This document shows, in pieces, positions 1-8,631 of a stretch of 64,000 bases of DNA (the stretch's first letter is position 1; the number at the start of each line of letters is the position of its first letter). Made by a program: the position numbers and the translations under genes. Source of the stretch: AP-15 sp963796155 (GTDB lineage Bacteria; Pseudomonadota; Alphaproteobacteria; ATCC43930; CGMCC-115725). Where the stretch lies: contig CAWCKT010000019.1 of the NCBI GenBank assembly GCA_963796155.1, positions 1 to 64,000 on the forward strand, given 5' to 3'. Under the pieces are notes generated by a model. That model saw nothing but the letters and a program-made list of their open reading frames with translations. It searched no databases and was not told the origin of the DNA.

Positions 1-2
1 TG

Positions 3-140
3 GTGACACTCGACCAAGCCGATGCTGCCGAACGCCTCGCCCTTGCGCAACGCCGCATGCTCGAAGCGGCGCCTCGTCGGGACTACCGCGGCCGCGGCGC
101 AGAGGAGATCGTGCCGCTCAGTCTGCCGCTTGCCGATTGA
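3..140 (+). CDS. C-terminal end of an unidentified protein (cut by window edge)
   Basis: An open frame enters from the left edge and stops at TGA 138-140. The 45 visible residues are rich in Ala, Arg and Leu, with LDQADAAERLALAQRRML near the start and ending IVPLSLPLAD. Codon usage is GC-rich like the rest of the window, so this looks like a real gene tail rather than noise. No family can be recognised from so short a piece. It is convergent with the mucR-like gene that follows. Confidence 0.35.
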   Translation: MTLDQADAAERLALAQRRMLEAAPRRDYRGRGAEEIVPLSLPLAD

Positions 141-158
141 ACAAGCAGCTACGGGCCG

Positions 159-596
159 TCACGCTTTCGCGCGGCGGGTTCTGGTGCGCCCCCGGCTGCG
201 TTTGCGCCCGAGACCAAGCTGCTTGGCCATCGCCGAGCGCTGTTCGGAGTACGCCGGGGCGGTGAGCGGATGGTCGCTCGATAAGTCCCAGCGCCTCAGA
301 TATTCGGTGACTTGCAGTCCATGCCGCATCCCGAGGTGCCGGCGCAAGGTCTTACCCTTGAAGCCGCACTCGAGGCAGACGACGTGGTCGCGCTGCACCG
401 ATCGCCTGACCGGTACGGCGGGCGTGCGAGCCGGTTCCGGTTCGACCGGTTTGCCGAGTTGACTGATCGCTTGCTGCACCGAAATGATCAGCGCCGATAG
501 CTGTTCCGGTGCGAGGGTATGATTGCCGACATAGCTCGCGATGATTTTCGTTACGGGGCGTAGATCGACGCTCCCCGTTGCGTCGCCGCTGTCCAT
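159..596 (-). CDS. mucR: MucR/Ros-family zinc-finger transcriptional regulator
   Basis: The 145-residue product carries the Ros-type C2H2 zinc finger of alphaproteobacterial MucR proteins: C74 and C77 in VCLECGFKGKTLRRH, then H87 and H92. The N-terminal half (VTKIIASYVGNHTLAPEQLSALI) is the oligomerisation region typical of this family, and the C-terminus is very basic. Members bind AT-rich DNA and repress genes for exopolysaccharide, motility and cell cycle; that role is taken from the family and is not shown here. The length matches the family norm. The tail is somewhat longer and more Arg-rich than in classical MucR. The gene is monocistronic and reads left, facing the truncated gene at the window edge. 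Confidence 0.93.
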   Translation of the reverse strand: MDSGDATGSVDLRPVTKIIASYVGNHTLAPEQLSALIISVQQAISQLGKPVEPEPARTPAVPVRRSVQRDHVVCLECGFKGKTLRRHLGMRHGLQVTEYLRRWDLSSDHPLTAPAYSEQRSAMAKQLGLGRKRSRGRTRTRRAKA

Positions 597-776
597 GATT
601 TGCTTCTCTCCCCGGAAGATTCATTTTCGCTCCGCCTTACATACGGCAAAACGCCGACAAAGCGAAGCATTCTTTACTGCGAATTGACCGGCCCGGCAGT
701 TTTCGGTTGGTCCGCACAAGTCTAAGCCTGTGGCTCGGGAGCGGACCGAGCTGGTGCTTCGTTGCAAAAGCCGCCG

Positions 777-1499
777 CTATGCCGTCAGGTGTTCTGGATT
801 GCCGCGCGGCGGCCGAACAAAGCCGAGCGCCGGCGCCGCACCGGCAGACGAATCCGTTGCTGTGCGGGTGCCGTTCAACCGATGAGTGCCGATCTTCGTC
901 AAGAGCCGATCGAATTTGCCATCGTCATCGACGCAGCCGAGATCTCGCACGGTCTCGACAAAGCGGAGGAATTGCCTTCGGGGTTGCGTCGGAAATTCCA
1001 TCCACGGCAGCTCCTCCCAGCCGATTGCGCTCGGTGCTCGGGCCAGCGTTCGGTGCGACGGGTGTGGTGAGCGGCCGACCGTTTGCGCATGACACGGCAA
1101 GCCGAGGCCGCCATCGAGTGAGCTGCACTCGACGCTACTGATCAGCGCTGCGAGGCGCTGGACGATGCCCAGCGCGGTCTTGTTGGTCACTTCCAGCCGC
1201 GAATGCAGCTGGTGCGCACTGATCGCGCTTCCGGCGGCGCTCAGCAGAAAGCAGGCCTGGAACCATTTGTGGAGCGGAACGTGGCTGCCTTCGAACATCG
1301 TGCCGATCGTGGCGCGGAATTGTTTGCGGCAGCGACAGCAGAATTTCAGCCCGGCGCGCGCGCCTTTTCCGGTGACGGCGCCGATGCGATCGGTGGCACC
1401 GCAGCGTGGGCAAACCGGGCCATTCGGCCAGACGATTTCTTCGAGCTTGGCGTGCGCCGCCTGCTCATCCCAGAAATAAGGCTGCGAAATGGTAGACAT
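777..1499 (-). pseudogene. IS1595-type transposase N-terminal part, C-terminus divergent
   Basis: The first ~125 residues match the N-terminus of IS1595/ISXO2-type transposases: a zinc ribbon (C30, C33, C54/C55, C57) followed by VPLHKWFQACFLLSAAGSAISAHQLHSRLEVTNKTA, the helical region normally found just before the DDE nuclease core. The nuclease core is absent; the remaining ~115 residues do not resemble it, and no flanking inverted repeats are obvious. It is either a truncated transposase or a small domesticated zinc-ribbon DNA-binding protein. A stretch near residues 180-205 (FLRFVETVRDLGCVDDDGKF) looks protein-like, so the C-terminus may not be pure frameshift noise. Confidence 0.6.
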
Positions 1500-1712
1500 G
1501 ATCGTGCCTCGAAGGAACCTCTCGGCTCCGATTAACTAATTAGCCATGATATCCCGGATTGGATGAACTTTCAACTAACAAGCCTAGCCTTCCCTATATG
1601 GACAACTTTATGACGCTATCTTGCGATCGACCGTCTCCTGCCCGACCCCTCTTCCGAAAAGCCCAACGATCCCGCATGATCGGTTATCGCGATCCAAGGC
1701 GGGAGAGGCGTC

Positions 1713-2477
1713 ATGAAGCTGTTCGATCTGTCCGGAAAAGTCGCGATCATCACCGGTTCGAGCCGCGGCATCGGCCGGGCGATCGCCGAGGCGTTTGCCG
1801 AGGCGGGAGGACGGGTCGTGATCTCGGCCCGCAATGCGGCACCCTGCGAGGAGGTGGCGGCGGCGATTCGCGCCAAGGGCGGCGAGGCGATCACTGTCAC
1901 GGCACGGATTTCCGATAAGGCGCAGCTCGAAAACCTCGTCGCCAAGACGCGCGAGGCCTGGGGCCGGATCGACATCCTGGTGTGCAATGCTGCGGTCAAC
2001 CCGCATTACGGCTCGCTCGAACAGCTGACCGACGAGGTGTTCGAGCGGATGATGGTCAACAACGTTTTGAGCAATCTGTGGCTGTCGCGCATGGTGGCGC
2101 CCGAGATGCGCGAACGGCGTGAGGGTGCCATCATCTACATCATCTCGACCGCGGCATTGCGCGCCAGCACGATGCTCGGCATGTACGGCGTGACCAAATC
2201 CGCCGATTACGCGTTGTGCCGCAACCTCGCCGCCGAATGGGGCCCCGACAATGTGCGGGTCAACTGCATCGCGCCGAGTGTCGTGACGACCCAATTCGCC
2301 CGCGTGCTCTACGAGGACCCGGAACGCCGCGCGGCGCGCGAGGCCGGCACTCTACTGAAGCGCCTCGCCGAGCCCGAAGACATCGCCGGTGTGGCGCTGA
2401 TGCTCGCCGCGCGCGCCGGCTCCTACATCACCGGCCAGACGATCGTCGTCGACGGCGGCACGACAATCGCGCCGTAG
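1713..2477 (+). CDS. SDR-family oxidoreductase
   Basis: A 254-residue classical short-chain dehydrogenase/reductase. The NAD(P)-binding motif TGSSRGIG is at residues 14-21, NAA at the end of beta-4, and the catalytic triad S145-Y158-K162 has the usual spacing, ending in the GQTIVVDGG motif. This architecture fits NAD(P)-dependent oxidation or reduction of an alcohol, ketone or 3-oxoacyl substrate; the substrate cannot be read from the sequence. Closest resemblance by eye is to DHRS4-like and 3-oxoacyl-ACP-reductase-like enzymes (CNAAVNPHYG). Start chosen at ATG with GGGAGAGG upstream. It stands alone, about 210 bp after the transposase remnant. Confidence 0.93.
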   Translation: MKLFDLSGKVAIITGSSRGIGRAIAEAFAEAGGRVVISARNAAPCEEVAAAIRAKGGEAITVTARISDKAQLENLVAKTREAWGRIDILVCNAAVNPHYGSLEQLTDEVFERMMVNNVLSNLWLSRMVAPEMRERREGAIIYIISTAALRASTMLGMYGVTKSADYALCRNLAAEWGPDNVRVNCIAPSVVTTQFARVLYEDPERRAAREAGTLLKRLAEPEDIAGVALMLAARAGSYITGQTIVVDGGTTIAP

Positions 2478-2486
2478 GCCCGCCGG

Positions 2487-2545
2487 CCCTACTCCGCGGT
2501 GCGGGAGGGGGTGGACCCAGCCCGCATAGCCGGGTGGGTGAGGGC
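2487..2545. repeat. GC-rich hairpin-like dispersed repeat (possible)
   Basis: The stretch between the SDR gene and the helicase holds a G/C-rich imperfect inverted repeat with GGGAGGGGGTGG and later GGGTGGGTGAGGG. It resembles the longer hairpin at 25466-25512 and similar stretches near 8050 and 31750. This is a resemblance judged by eye. It may act as a weak transcription end for the SDR gene. Confidence 0.3.
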
Positions 2546-2654
2546 CAAGACGCAGCCGAGGCCCTCGCGGCCCGCGGCGTGAATTCCTTTTCAGCAAACA
2601 TCCGATGGTTTAGTATGATCACGCGGTGTCTTCCGTTTGGTTGTATGGTTAACG

Positions 2655-5600
2655 ATGCAAATCGTCGCCGGGCATCTGCTGCTCTCGGCCACCGATCTGG
2701 TGAACTTTCTCGGGTGTCGACACGCGACCTACCTCGATCTGCGGGATTTGACCGACCCGGTGGAGCTTCCCGCGCGCGACGCCGCGACGGTGCTGATCTT
2801 CGAGAAGGGCATCGAGCACGAGAAGCGGCATCTCGCCTCGCTCAAGGCACGCGGGCTTATTGTCGTAGAGGTTCCCGGCGAAGGGTTCGACCTCGCCGAG
2901 CGAACCGCACTCACTCGGGAGGTGATGCGGGCCGGGGCGGCGGTGATCTATCAGGCGGCCTTAGTCGTGCCTCCCTGGCTCGGCTATGCCGACTTCTTGG
3001 AGCGGGTCGAGAAAGCATCGAACCTCGGTGGCTGGAGCTACGAAGCGCTCGACACCAAGTTGCCGCGGAGGGCCAAACCCGAGCACGTCATCCAGCTCGC
3101 GAGCTATTCCACATTGATCGGCGACGAGCAGGGCCGCACGCCGACCGAGATGCACGTGCAGTTGGGAACCAACGAAAGGGTGTCGCTGCGGATAGCCGAC
3201 TTTATTCACTACCACTCGATCGCACGGCAGAGATTGGAGACATTCGCGAACCAACTACCGGAGGTATCGACGGCGCAGCCATGCAGCCACTGCCGTACCT
3301 GCCGCTGGTCGACTCGCTGCGAGGCGGATTGGCTGGCAGCCGATCACCTGACCCTCGTTGCCAATATCACCCGCAATCAGATCAGGCGGCTGTGGGAGGG
3401 CGGGATCTCGACCGTCCGCGCGCTCGCGGCACTGCCCGCGGCGTCAAGAGTTGCCGGAATCCAGTCGGAGACGCTCAATCGCCTGCGGCATCAGGCGACG
3501 CTGCAAACTGCCAAACGCGACACCGAAGCCGACTATGTCGAGACACTGCCGGTGGTGGCGGGGAAGGGTTTCGCCCGGCTGCCGCGCCCCCACGCCGGGG
3601 ATATTTTCTTCGATATGGAGGGTTCTCAGTTCTTCGAGGATGGCAGTCTCGAATACCTCTTTGGCTTTATCACCGTCGATGATGGCGAACCCCGATTTAC
3701 GGCGTATTGGGCGCATGATCGAGAGGCCGAAAAACGCGCCTTCGAGGCCGCCATGGACTTCATTGGGACGAGGCTGGAGGCACACCCCGATGCCTTCGTT
3801 TACCACTACGCCAACTACGAGGAGACTGCGCTCAAACGGCTCGCGATGGTCCACGGGACAAGAGAAGCCCGATTGGACGACCTGCTGCGGCGTCAGAAGC
3901 TCGTGGATCTCTACAAGGTCGTTCGCGAAGGCGTCCGGATCTCCGAACCCGGCTATTCGCTGAAGAATGTGGAGGTTTTCTTTGGCGGGGATCGCGCGGG
4001 CGAGGTGAAGACGGCTCTCGACAGCATGGTCGTTTATGACCAATGGCAGCAGACCGCCGACGAAGCCCTCCTCGATCAGATCAGGGCCTACAACGAGGCC
4101 GACTGCCGCTCGCTGCTGCTGTGCCAGGATTGGTTGCTGCGGTTGCGACCATCCGAGGTGCCGTGGTTCGGGACCGAGAGCGCCGCAGATACCGATATCC
4201 TCGCTGAGGATCCGGCACGCGCAGCCAAGAGGAAGGAGGACGAGGAACGGAACGCCGCGGTCGTGGCAAGGCTGATGGATGGCGTGACGGAAGCGGATCG
4301 CGGGTGGCGGGAGCTCGGCGGCCAGCTTGTCGATTTCCATAAGCGCGAGGCAAAACCCGAATGGTGGGCCATGTTCAATCGACAGGACATGACCGAGGAA
4401 GAGCTGATCGACGACGCCGAGTGCATCGGCGGGTTGGAGCCTAACCCCGACCGCCCGCCATTCCCGGAGCAGCGGTCGACCGTCCACTCGTTTCACTTTC
4501 CGGCCCAGGACTTCAAGATGCGCCTCGGCGGCGAGGTGTTGATCGCCGACACGCTCGCCCCCGCAGGCAAGATCGTCCGGCTGGACGAAGAGAAATTCGA
4601 GATCTCGCTGAAGCGCGGGAAGAATCGAGAGCCGCTGCCGCACCGGTTTTCGCTGATCCCAAAGGGTCCGCTCGGAGACAAGGTCCTGCGCGCGGCCATC
4701 GCCCGCTATATCGGTGCTGTGCTGGAGGGCGACGAGGATCGATATTCGGCAATCACGGGCATCCTGCGCTGCGACTATCCCCGCTTTCAGGGTTTAACCG
4801 GTATCGGCGACGACCCGGATGAGGTTGCCCGAGCGATTGATGCGATCGGGCGCTTGGATCGCAGTCATCTGCTCATTCAAGGCCCTCCAGGCGGCGGCAA
4901 GACCTACACGGCCTCGCATGCGATTGTCGAAATGATTGCCCGCGGCAAACGGGTTGGCGTCTCATCGCACTCCCACAAGGCGATCAACAATCTGCTGGTC
5001 GAGATCGAGAAGGTGGCGGCAGCTGGAAAGCTGCCGTTCCGAGGGGTCAAGAAATCCTCATACGAGGAGCAACGTCTGAACGGCTCGATCATCGAGGACA
5101 CGACCGACAACGGTTACGCGGCGGCGGGCGGACATGACCTGATCGCCGGAACCGCCTGGCTGTTCGCGAGAGAGGAGCTGGATCAGCAGATCGATTACTT
5201 GTTTGTCGACGAGGCGGGACAGGTCTCGCTCGCCAATACGGTCGCGATGGGTCTGAGCGCCAAGAACGTGATCCTGGTCGGCGACCAGATGCAATTGTCG
5301 CAGCCGCTCAAGGGAAGTCATCCGGGGCGGTCCGGTCGCTCCGCGCTCGAACATCTGCTCGACGGTGCCGCAACCGTCCCGACTCGGCGCGGTATCTTTC
5401 TCAGCAGGACGCGACGGATGCACCCGGATCTGTGCCGTTTTATATCGGACGCGTTCTACGATGGCCGATTGTCGGCCGAGGCTGGGAACGAGCAGCAATG
5501 TTTGGTCCTGAACCCTGATGCCGATCCGGCGCTCGCGCCGACCTGTCTGCGCTTTATCAGCGTCGAGCATGAGGGATGCTCGCAGAAATCTCAGCCGGAA

Positions 5601-6023
5601 GCCGAGCGGGTTCACCAGCTATACCAGAGCCTCTTGGGCCAGGGTTGGACCGATCGAGATAGGCGGGTCCGTCCGATCGGCGTCGACGACATCCTCGTCG
5701 TCAGCCCCTACAACATGCAGGTCAATCTTTTGCGGTCGCGCTTGCCCGACGGCGCGCGCGTCGGCACTGTGGATAAATTCCAGGGCCAGGAGGCCGCGGT
5801 TGTGCTGATCTCGATGGCTACATCTTCGGGCGACGACCTGCCCCGGCAGATCGAGTTCCTCTATTCCCGCAACCGGCTCAACGTTGCGATCTCGCGAGCG
5901 CGATGCCTCGCCGTCATTGTCGCGTCGCCGCGGCTTCTGGAGACATCGTGCTCGACCATCGAGCAGATGCGCCTGGTAAACGCCCTCTGCTGGGCCAAGA
6001 ATTTCTCCGAGGGGTCTTATTGA
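2655..6023 (+). CDS. TM0106-type RecB-like nuclease fused to SF1 helicase
   Basis: The ~1122-residue product has two halves. The N-terminal half starts LLSATDLVNFLGCRH, as in TM0106-family RecB-like putative nucleases, with a Cys cluster near residue 209 (CSHCRTCRWSTRC). A predicted RNase H-fold exonuclease region begins GDIFFDMEG (~314), with a later NEADCRSLL (~478). The C-terminal half is a UPF1-like SF1 helicase: Walker A GPPGGGKT (~742), Walker B VDEAGQ (~850), SRTRRMHPDL, VDKFQGQE and NRLNVAISRAR. Processing or degradation of nucleic acid driven by ATP is inferred. ATG 2655 was chosen because family N-termini begin about there; a TTG at 2637 is the alternative. Its 3' end overlaps the convergent HNH gene by 7 bp. 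Confidence 0.88.
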   Translation: MQIVAGHLLLSATDLVNFLGCRHATYLDLRDLTDPVELPARDAATVLIFEKGIEHEKRHLASLKARGLIVVEVPGEGFDLAERTALTREVMRAGAAVIYQAALVVPPWLGYADFLERVEKASNLGGWSYEALDTKLPRRAKPEHVIQLASYSTLIGDEQGRTPTEMHVQLGTNERVSLRIADFIHYHSIARQRLETFANQLPEVSTAQPCSHCRTCRWSTRCEADWLAADHLTLVANITRNQIRRLWEGGISTVRALAALPAASRVAGIQSETLNRLRHQATLQTAKRDTEADYVETLPVVAGKGFARLPRPHAGDIFFDMEGSQFFEDGSLEYLFGFITVDDGEPRFTAYWAHDREAEKRAFEAAMDFIGTRLEAHPDAFVYHYANYEETALKRLAMVHGTREARLDDLLRRQKLVDLYKVVREGVRISEPGYSLKNVEVFFGGDRAGEVKTALDSMVVYDQWQQTADEALLDQIRAYNEADCRSLLLCQDWLLRLRPSEVPWFGTESAADTDILAEDPARAAKRKEDEERNAAVVARLMDGVTEADRGWRELGGQLVDFHKREAKPEWWAMFNRQDMTEEELIDDAECIGGLEPNPDRPPFPEQRSTVHSFHFPAQDFKMRLGGEVLIADTLAPAGKIVRLDEEKFEISLKRGKNREPLPHRFSLIPKGPLGDKVLRAAIARYIGAVLEGDEDRYSAITGILRCDYPRFQGLTGIGDDPDEVARAIDAIGRLDRSHLLIQGPPGGGKTYTASHAIVEMIARGKRVGVSSHSHKAINNLLVEIEKVAAAGKLPFRGVKKSSYEEQRLNGSIIEDTTDNGYAAAGGHDLIAGTAWLFAREELDQQIDYLFVDEAGQVSLANTVAMGLSAKNVILVGDQMQLSQPLKGSHPGRSGRSALEHLLDGAATVPTRRGIFLSRTRRMHPDLCRFISDAFYDGRLSAEAGNEQQCLVLNPDADPALAPTCLRFISVEHEGCSQKSQPEAERVHQLYQSLLGQGWTDRDRRVRPIGVDDILVVSPYNMQVNLLRSRLPDGARVGTVDKFQGQEAAVVLISMATSSGDDLPRQIEFLYSRNRLNVAISRARCLAVIVASPRLLETSCSTIEQMRLVNALCWAKNFSEGSY

Positions 6024-6985
6024 AATGGGCCGACGCCCTGAACCCTTTCCGTGTTGCCCCTCCTCACAAACTCCCGATAATGATGTTCCACATATCTACG
6101 CGCTAATGAATGTCCCCTCGGTACGGCGACGCGCTTCGCATTGAAATTCCAATACTCGCTCTGCCGCAGCTTTGACGAAACGTGAACTACGACATGGTCG
6201 ATCTCCAACGATATACTGAGCATGTGCCAATCAAAGAGACGATGAATGTCGGTCCTTAGGAGTAATCCGTTTGATGGGTGGTTTGTATATTCCCCAAGGT
6301 ATCGGAATATATGGGCGCCATCGAGAACTCTTCTAATCGAAGTGCCCGTGACGATACATCGTCCCTTCCAGATCGTAATCTGATCCTGCCTGAACTCCTT
6401 CCCGCTCTCCCGTATAACCCGTCGCGACTCCTCACGACGGCGCTCATCGACCGGCTGCTCAGGATCGATGTCCACCGGAAACTCACGAACGTGCACGATC
6501 TCCGCGGCCGGGTGCGGATCGGGCGTCGGCTCATCCCCTATGCCGATTTCCGTGGTCGGTCTGTGCGAGCTCGTATCCGATACAAGAGGTAAGCGGTCGT
6601 GCTCGCGCAGAGGCTCGATTAGCTCCACAGATTCGATGAAGCCATCTGCGTCCAGGTTCGCTCGAAATTCGGGGCGATCACGGTTCAGAAGATGCCCCAA
6701 GCAACCCGCATCAAGCGATCGAGGAGTCCCATCATTTGTCCGAAATGCATAGGGCACTGCTCGCCCGAGATCCCAACAAATCGACTTCAGTTGTTCTGAA
6801 AACCAGATCGTACGCGGCTGGCTTGATTCTCGTTTCAATAGCTCATGAGGCCTATATTTCCTGATAGGTACACTTACCGAGAAAGGTTGCGTAAATCTTT
6901 GTCCCGGCCTCGGATTGTAAGTAGGAATTGGGATCGGCGGGCGTTCGAGCCTGTCCATTTCAGCTTTACTGAGCACGCTCGGCAT
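6017..6985 (-). CDS. HNH endonuclease-domain protein (HNH_2-like)
   Basis: The 322-residue product has an HNH signature in its C-terminal third: CIVTGTSIRRVLDGAHI, then NGLLLRTDIHRLFDWHML. This is the pattern of the HNH_2 family, often found in restriction-like and defence nucleases. The N-terminal ~200 residues are unrecognised, with no signal peptide or membrane segment. Start ATG 6985 has GGGAG eight bases upstream. It is the second gene of a two-gene minus-strand unit (30 bp after the previous stop). Base composition is visibly richer in A+T than neighbours, suggesting acquisition by transfer. Its stop overlaps that of the nuclease/helicase. Confidence 0.75.
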   Translation of the reverse strand: MPSVLSKAEMDRLERPPIPIPTYNPRPGQRFTQPFSVSVPIRKYRPHELLKRESSQPRTIWFSEQLKSICWDLGRAVPYAFRTNDGTPRSLDAGCLGHLLNRDRPEFRANLDADGFIESVELIEPLREHDRLPLVSDTSSHRPTTEIGIGDEPTPDPHPAAEIVHVREFPVDIDPEQPVDERRREESRRVIRESGKEFRQDQITIWKGRCIVTGTSIRRVLDGAHIFRYLGEYTNHPSNGLLLRTDIHRLFDWHMLSISLEIDHVVVHVSSKLRQSEYWNFNAKRVAVPRGHSLARRYVEHHYREFVRRGNTERVQGVGPFQ

Positions 6986-7015
6986 GGCTTGTGCTCCCGC
7001 CAGCTTGTCGACGGG

Positions 7016-7810
7016 CTATTCCAGCCCGAGATCGTTTAAGTCCAAGAAATCGATGACCTGTTCGAAGCTCAAACTCGTGGCGTTCGATACCTTACGAGCA
7101 AAAGCCCGCGCTCCCGCGCCCACGGCTGGCGTCGAGTGCTTCACTTTATTTCCTGATAGGTCCAGGCAGCCTTTTCTGAGATTCCTCCACGAATTGTTAC
7201 TTTCGCGGCGGATCTTGGAAATGGTCGGAAAATTCGGATCGGACGATGCATCGGCCTTCGACTTCTGCCTTTCGATCTCATCGTGTGCCTCATGACATAA
7301 CGGTATCGGCGGTCTGCCGTCTCGGACGGGATGATGTAGTTCACAGTCGCCGTCGAGGCTTTTCCCTGTCACTATGCACGATCCCGCTATCGCTCGCAGT
7401 TCGTCGCGTGCCTTGCCACCCAGGAGAAGACGGTCTGTAGCCTGTTGTTCCGCTGCAACCCATTGTTTCAGCGCATTTAGGGCCAGACAAAATGCTCTAA
7501 AACCGGGAGGCAGCAATGACGCAAGGGAGGGTGGCAAACTGTTGAGTTCGAGGAATTCTCTAACAGGTCCAGGTTTGACAGCGAGCTCTTTCGTCTGGTC
7601 CAGCAAAATGGTTCCAATGACATCCAAAAATGCCTTACTGATTTCGCGCGGTAGCTTTTGGTTTAGAAGTGCCGGATGATTTTTCGCAATTGCGCGATAA
7701 TGATCAAAATACTCTCCTAACAAGCCTTCCCTCTGAGCTTTCGTCAATGTGATCCGGCTTTTCGGTCTCTTGTACTCTGCCGCCCGCGTCTCCTGGGTGG
7801 TATTAGGCAT
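7016..7810 (-). CDS. HNH-like nuclease protein, unknown role
   Basis: A 264-residue protein with a compact HNH-like segment at ~143-180: SCIVTGKSLDGDCELHHPVRDG then PLCHEAHDEIE. The CxVTGK/HHP pattern is shared with the neighbouring HNH gene (CIVTGTS...), but the rest differs, so the two are not simple duplicates. The N-terminus is basic (KRPKSRITLTKAQREGLL) and the middle is helical. The start ATG is preceded by GGGAGAAAACG, a good ribosome site. It is the first gene of the pair, and codon use is less GC-rich than flanking genes. DNA cleavage is inferred from the motif only. Confidence 0.6.
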   Translation of the reverse strand: MPNTTQETRAAEYKRPKSRITLTKAQREGLLGEYFDHYRAIAKNHPALLNQKLPREISKAFLDVIGTILLDQTKELAVKPGPVREFLELNSLPPSLASLLPPGFRAFCLALNALKQWVAAEQQATDRLLLGGKARDELRAIAGSCIVTGKSLDGDCELHHPVRDGRPPIPLCHEAHDEIERQKSKADASSDPNFPTISKIRRESNNSWRNLRKGCLDLSGNKVKHSTPAVGAGARAFARKVSNATSLSFEQVIDFLDLNDLGLE

Positions 7811-7874
7811 CGTTTTCTCCCGTAGATCCGGTCTTGATGCGCCCCGCTGCCTATTAGGGCGAGAATTTCGACTA

Positions 7875-7891
7875 TAACTCGTTTCGAGTTA
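7875..7891. promoter_or_regulatory. Palindrome upstream of the HNH pair (candidate operator)
   Basis: A perfect inverted repeat with 7-base arms TAACTCG and CGAGTTA separated by TTT lies about 65 bp upstream of the HNH-like gene start. Position and symmetry fit a dimeric repressor site, but no regulator in the window can be tied to it. The rest of 7811-8265 shows no gene: it holds a GC-rich repeat-like stretch near 8050-8100 and a TATAAT at about 8225 that could serve the nucleotidyltransferase gene. Confidence 0.35.
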
Positions 7892-8265
7892 AGAGCGCGT
7901 GTGGAGTAGCAACGACCGAGAAAGTCCGCGACACCGGTTCCCGAGTGAAGCGAGTCCATTGATCGTATTGCAGCAAAATCGAGCCGTTATGTCGCCGGAC
8001 CGAACACCCGCTTCATGCGGTCCCCCTATTCGCAGATCGCGGATCGTCAAGCCTCACCCTAACCCGCCGCCGCGTGCGGGTGTATGGACCGGGGAGATAG
8101 TGAACAGCGGGCTGAGCTTCCACAACCCGGCGATCAAGGTCGGCCGGGCTGTTGCTTACCGTCGCATCGGCGCTTGTTGAGCCCGTGCTGCGCATGGCGC
8201 GGTAGGCCTTCGTGGGTCTGCCGCTTATAATCAAGCGCAAACGGGTCCCAAATCCGGATAGCCGA

Positions 8266-8631
8266 ATGAGATTCCTCAAGCGGATTAAATCGCGTCCAAT
8301 CCGTGCAGTGCCCGAGACTGCAATCGATGATCAGATCCTGCGGCGCTTCCGCGCCGCCCTCGATGAGCTCTACGGCGATCGGATCGAACGCGTCGTGCTG
8401 TTCGGCTCCCGTGCGCGCGGCGATGCGCACGAAGCGTCCGATTACGACATCGCGGTATTCCTGAAGGATCTGACCGATCGCTGGCGCGAGTTCCATCGCT
8501 TGGCTGATCTCAGAACCGATATTCTCGCCGATACCGGGGTCTTTATAGAGGCCCGGCCGTTCCGGGCTGGCGGCCACTTAGAGCGCACCCCGTTAATGGA
8601 TGAGATCCGGCGCGAGGGCATCGATTTTTGA
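8266..8631 (+). CDS. MNT-type nucleotidyltransferase (antitoxin of MNT/HEPN pair)
   Basis: A ~121-residue minimal nucleotidyltransferase. GSRARG begins at residue 47 and the metal-binding D59 and D61 lie in SDYDIAVF; later residues give VFIEARPF in the third strand. In MntA/HepT-type modules this protein neutralises the HEPN RNase, in studied cases by nucleotidylating it; that is family knowledge. It directly precedes the HEPN gene, sharing a 4-base overlap (TTGA). ATG 8266 is taken as the start because the upstream in-frame extension from GTG 8212 looks non-coding. The start choice is moderately secure. Confidence 0.85.
   Translation: MRFLKRIKSRPIRAVPETAIDDQILRRFRAALDELYGDRIERVVLFGSRARGDAHEASDYDIAVFLKDLTDRWREFHRLADLRTDILADTGVFIEARPFRAGGHLERTPLMDEIRREGIDF

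Noticed and set aside
2216..3682. 488-codon plus-strand frame
   Set aside because: Overlaps the SDR and helicase genes in another frame; composition is Arg/Ala/Gly-rich without motifs.
3444..4643. 399-codon minus-strand frame
   Set aside because: Antisense shadow of the nuclease/helicase gene.
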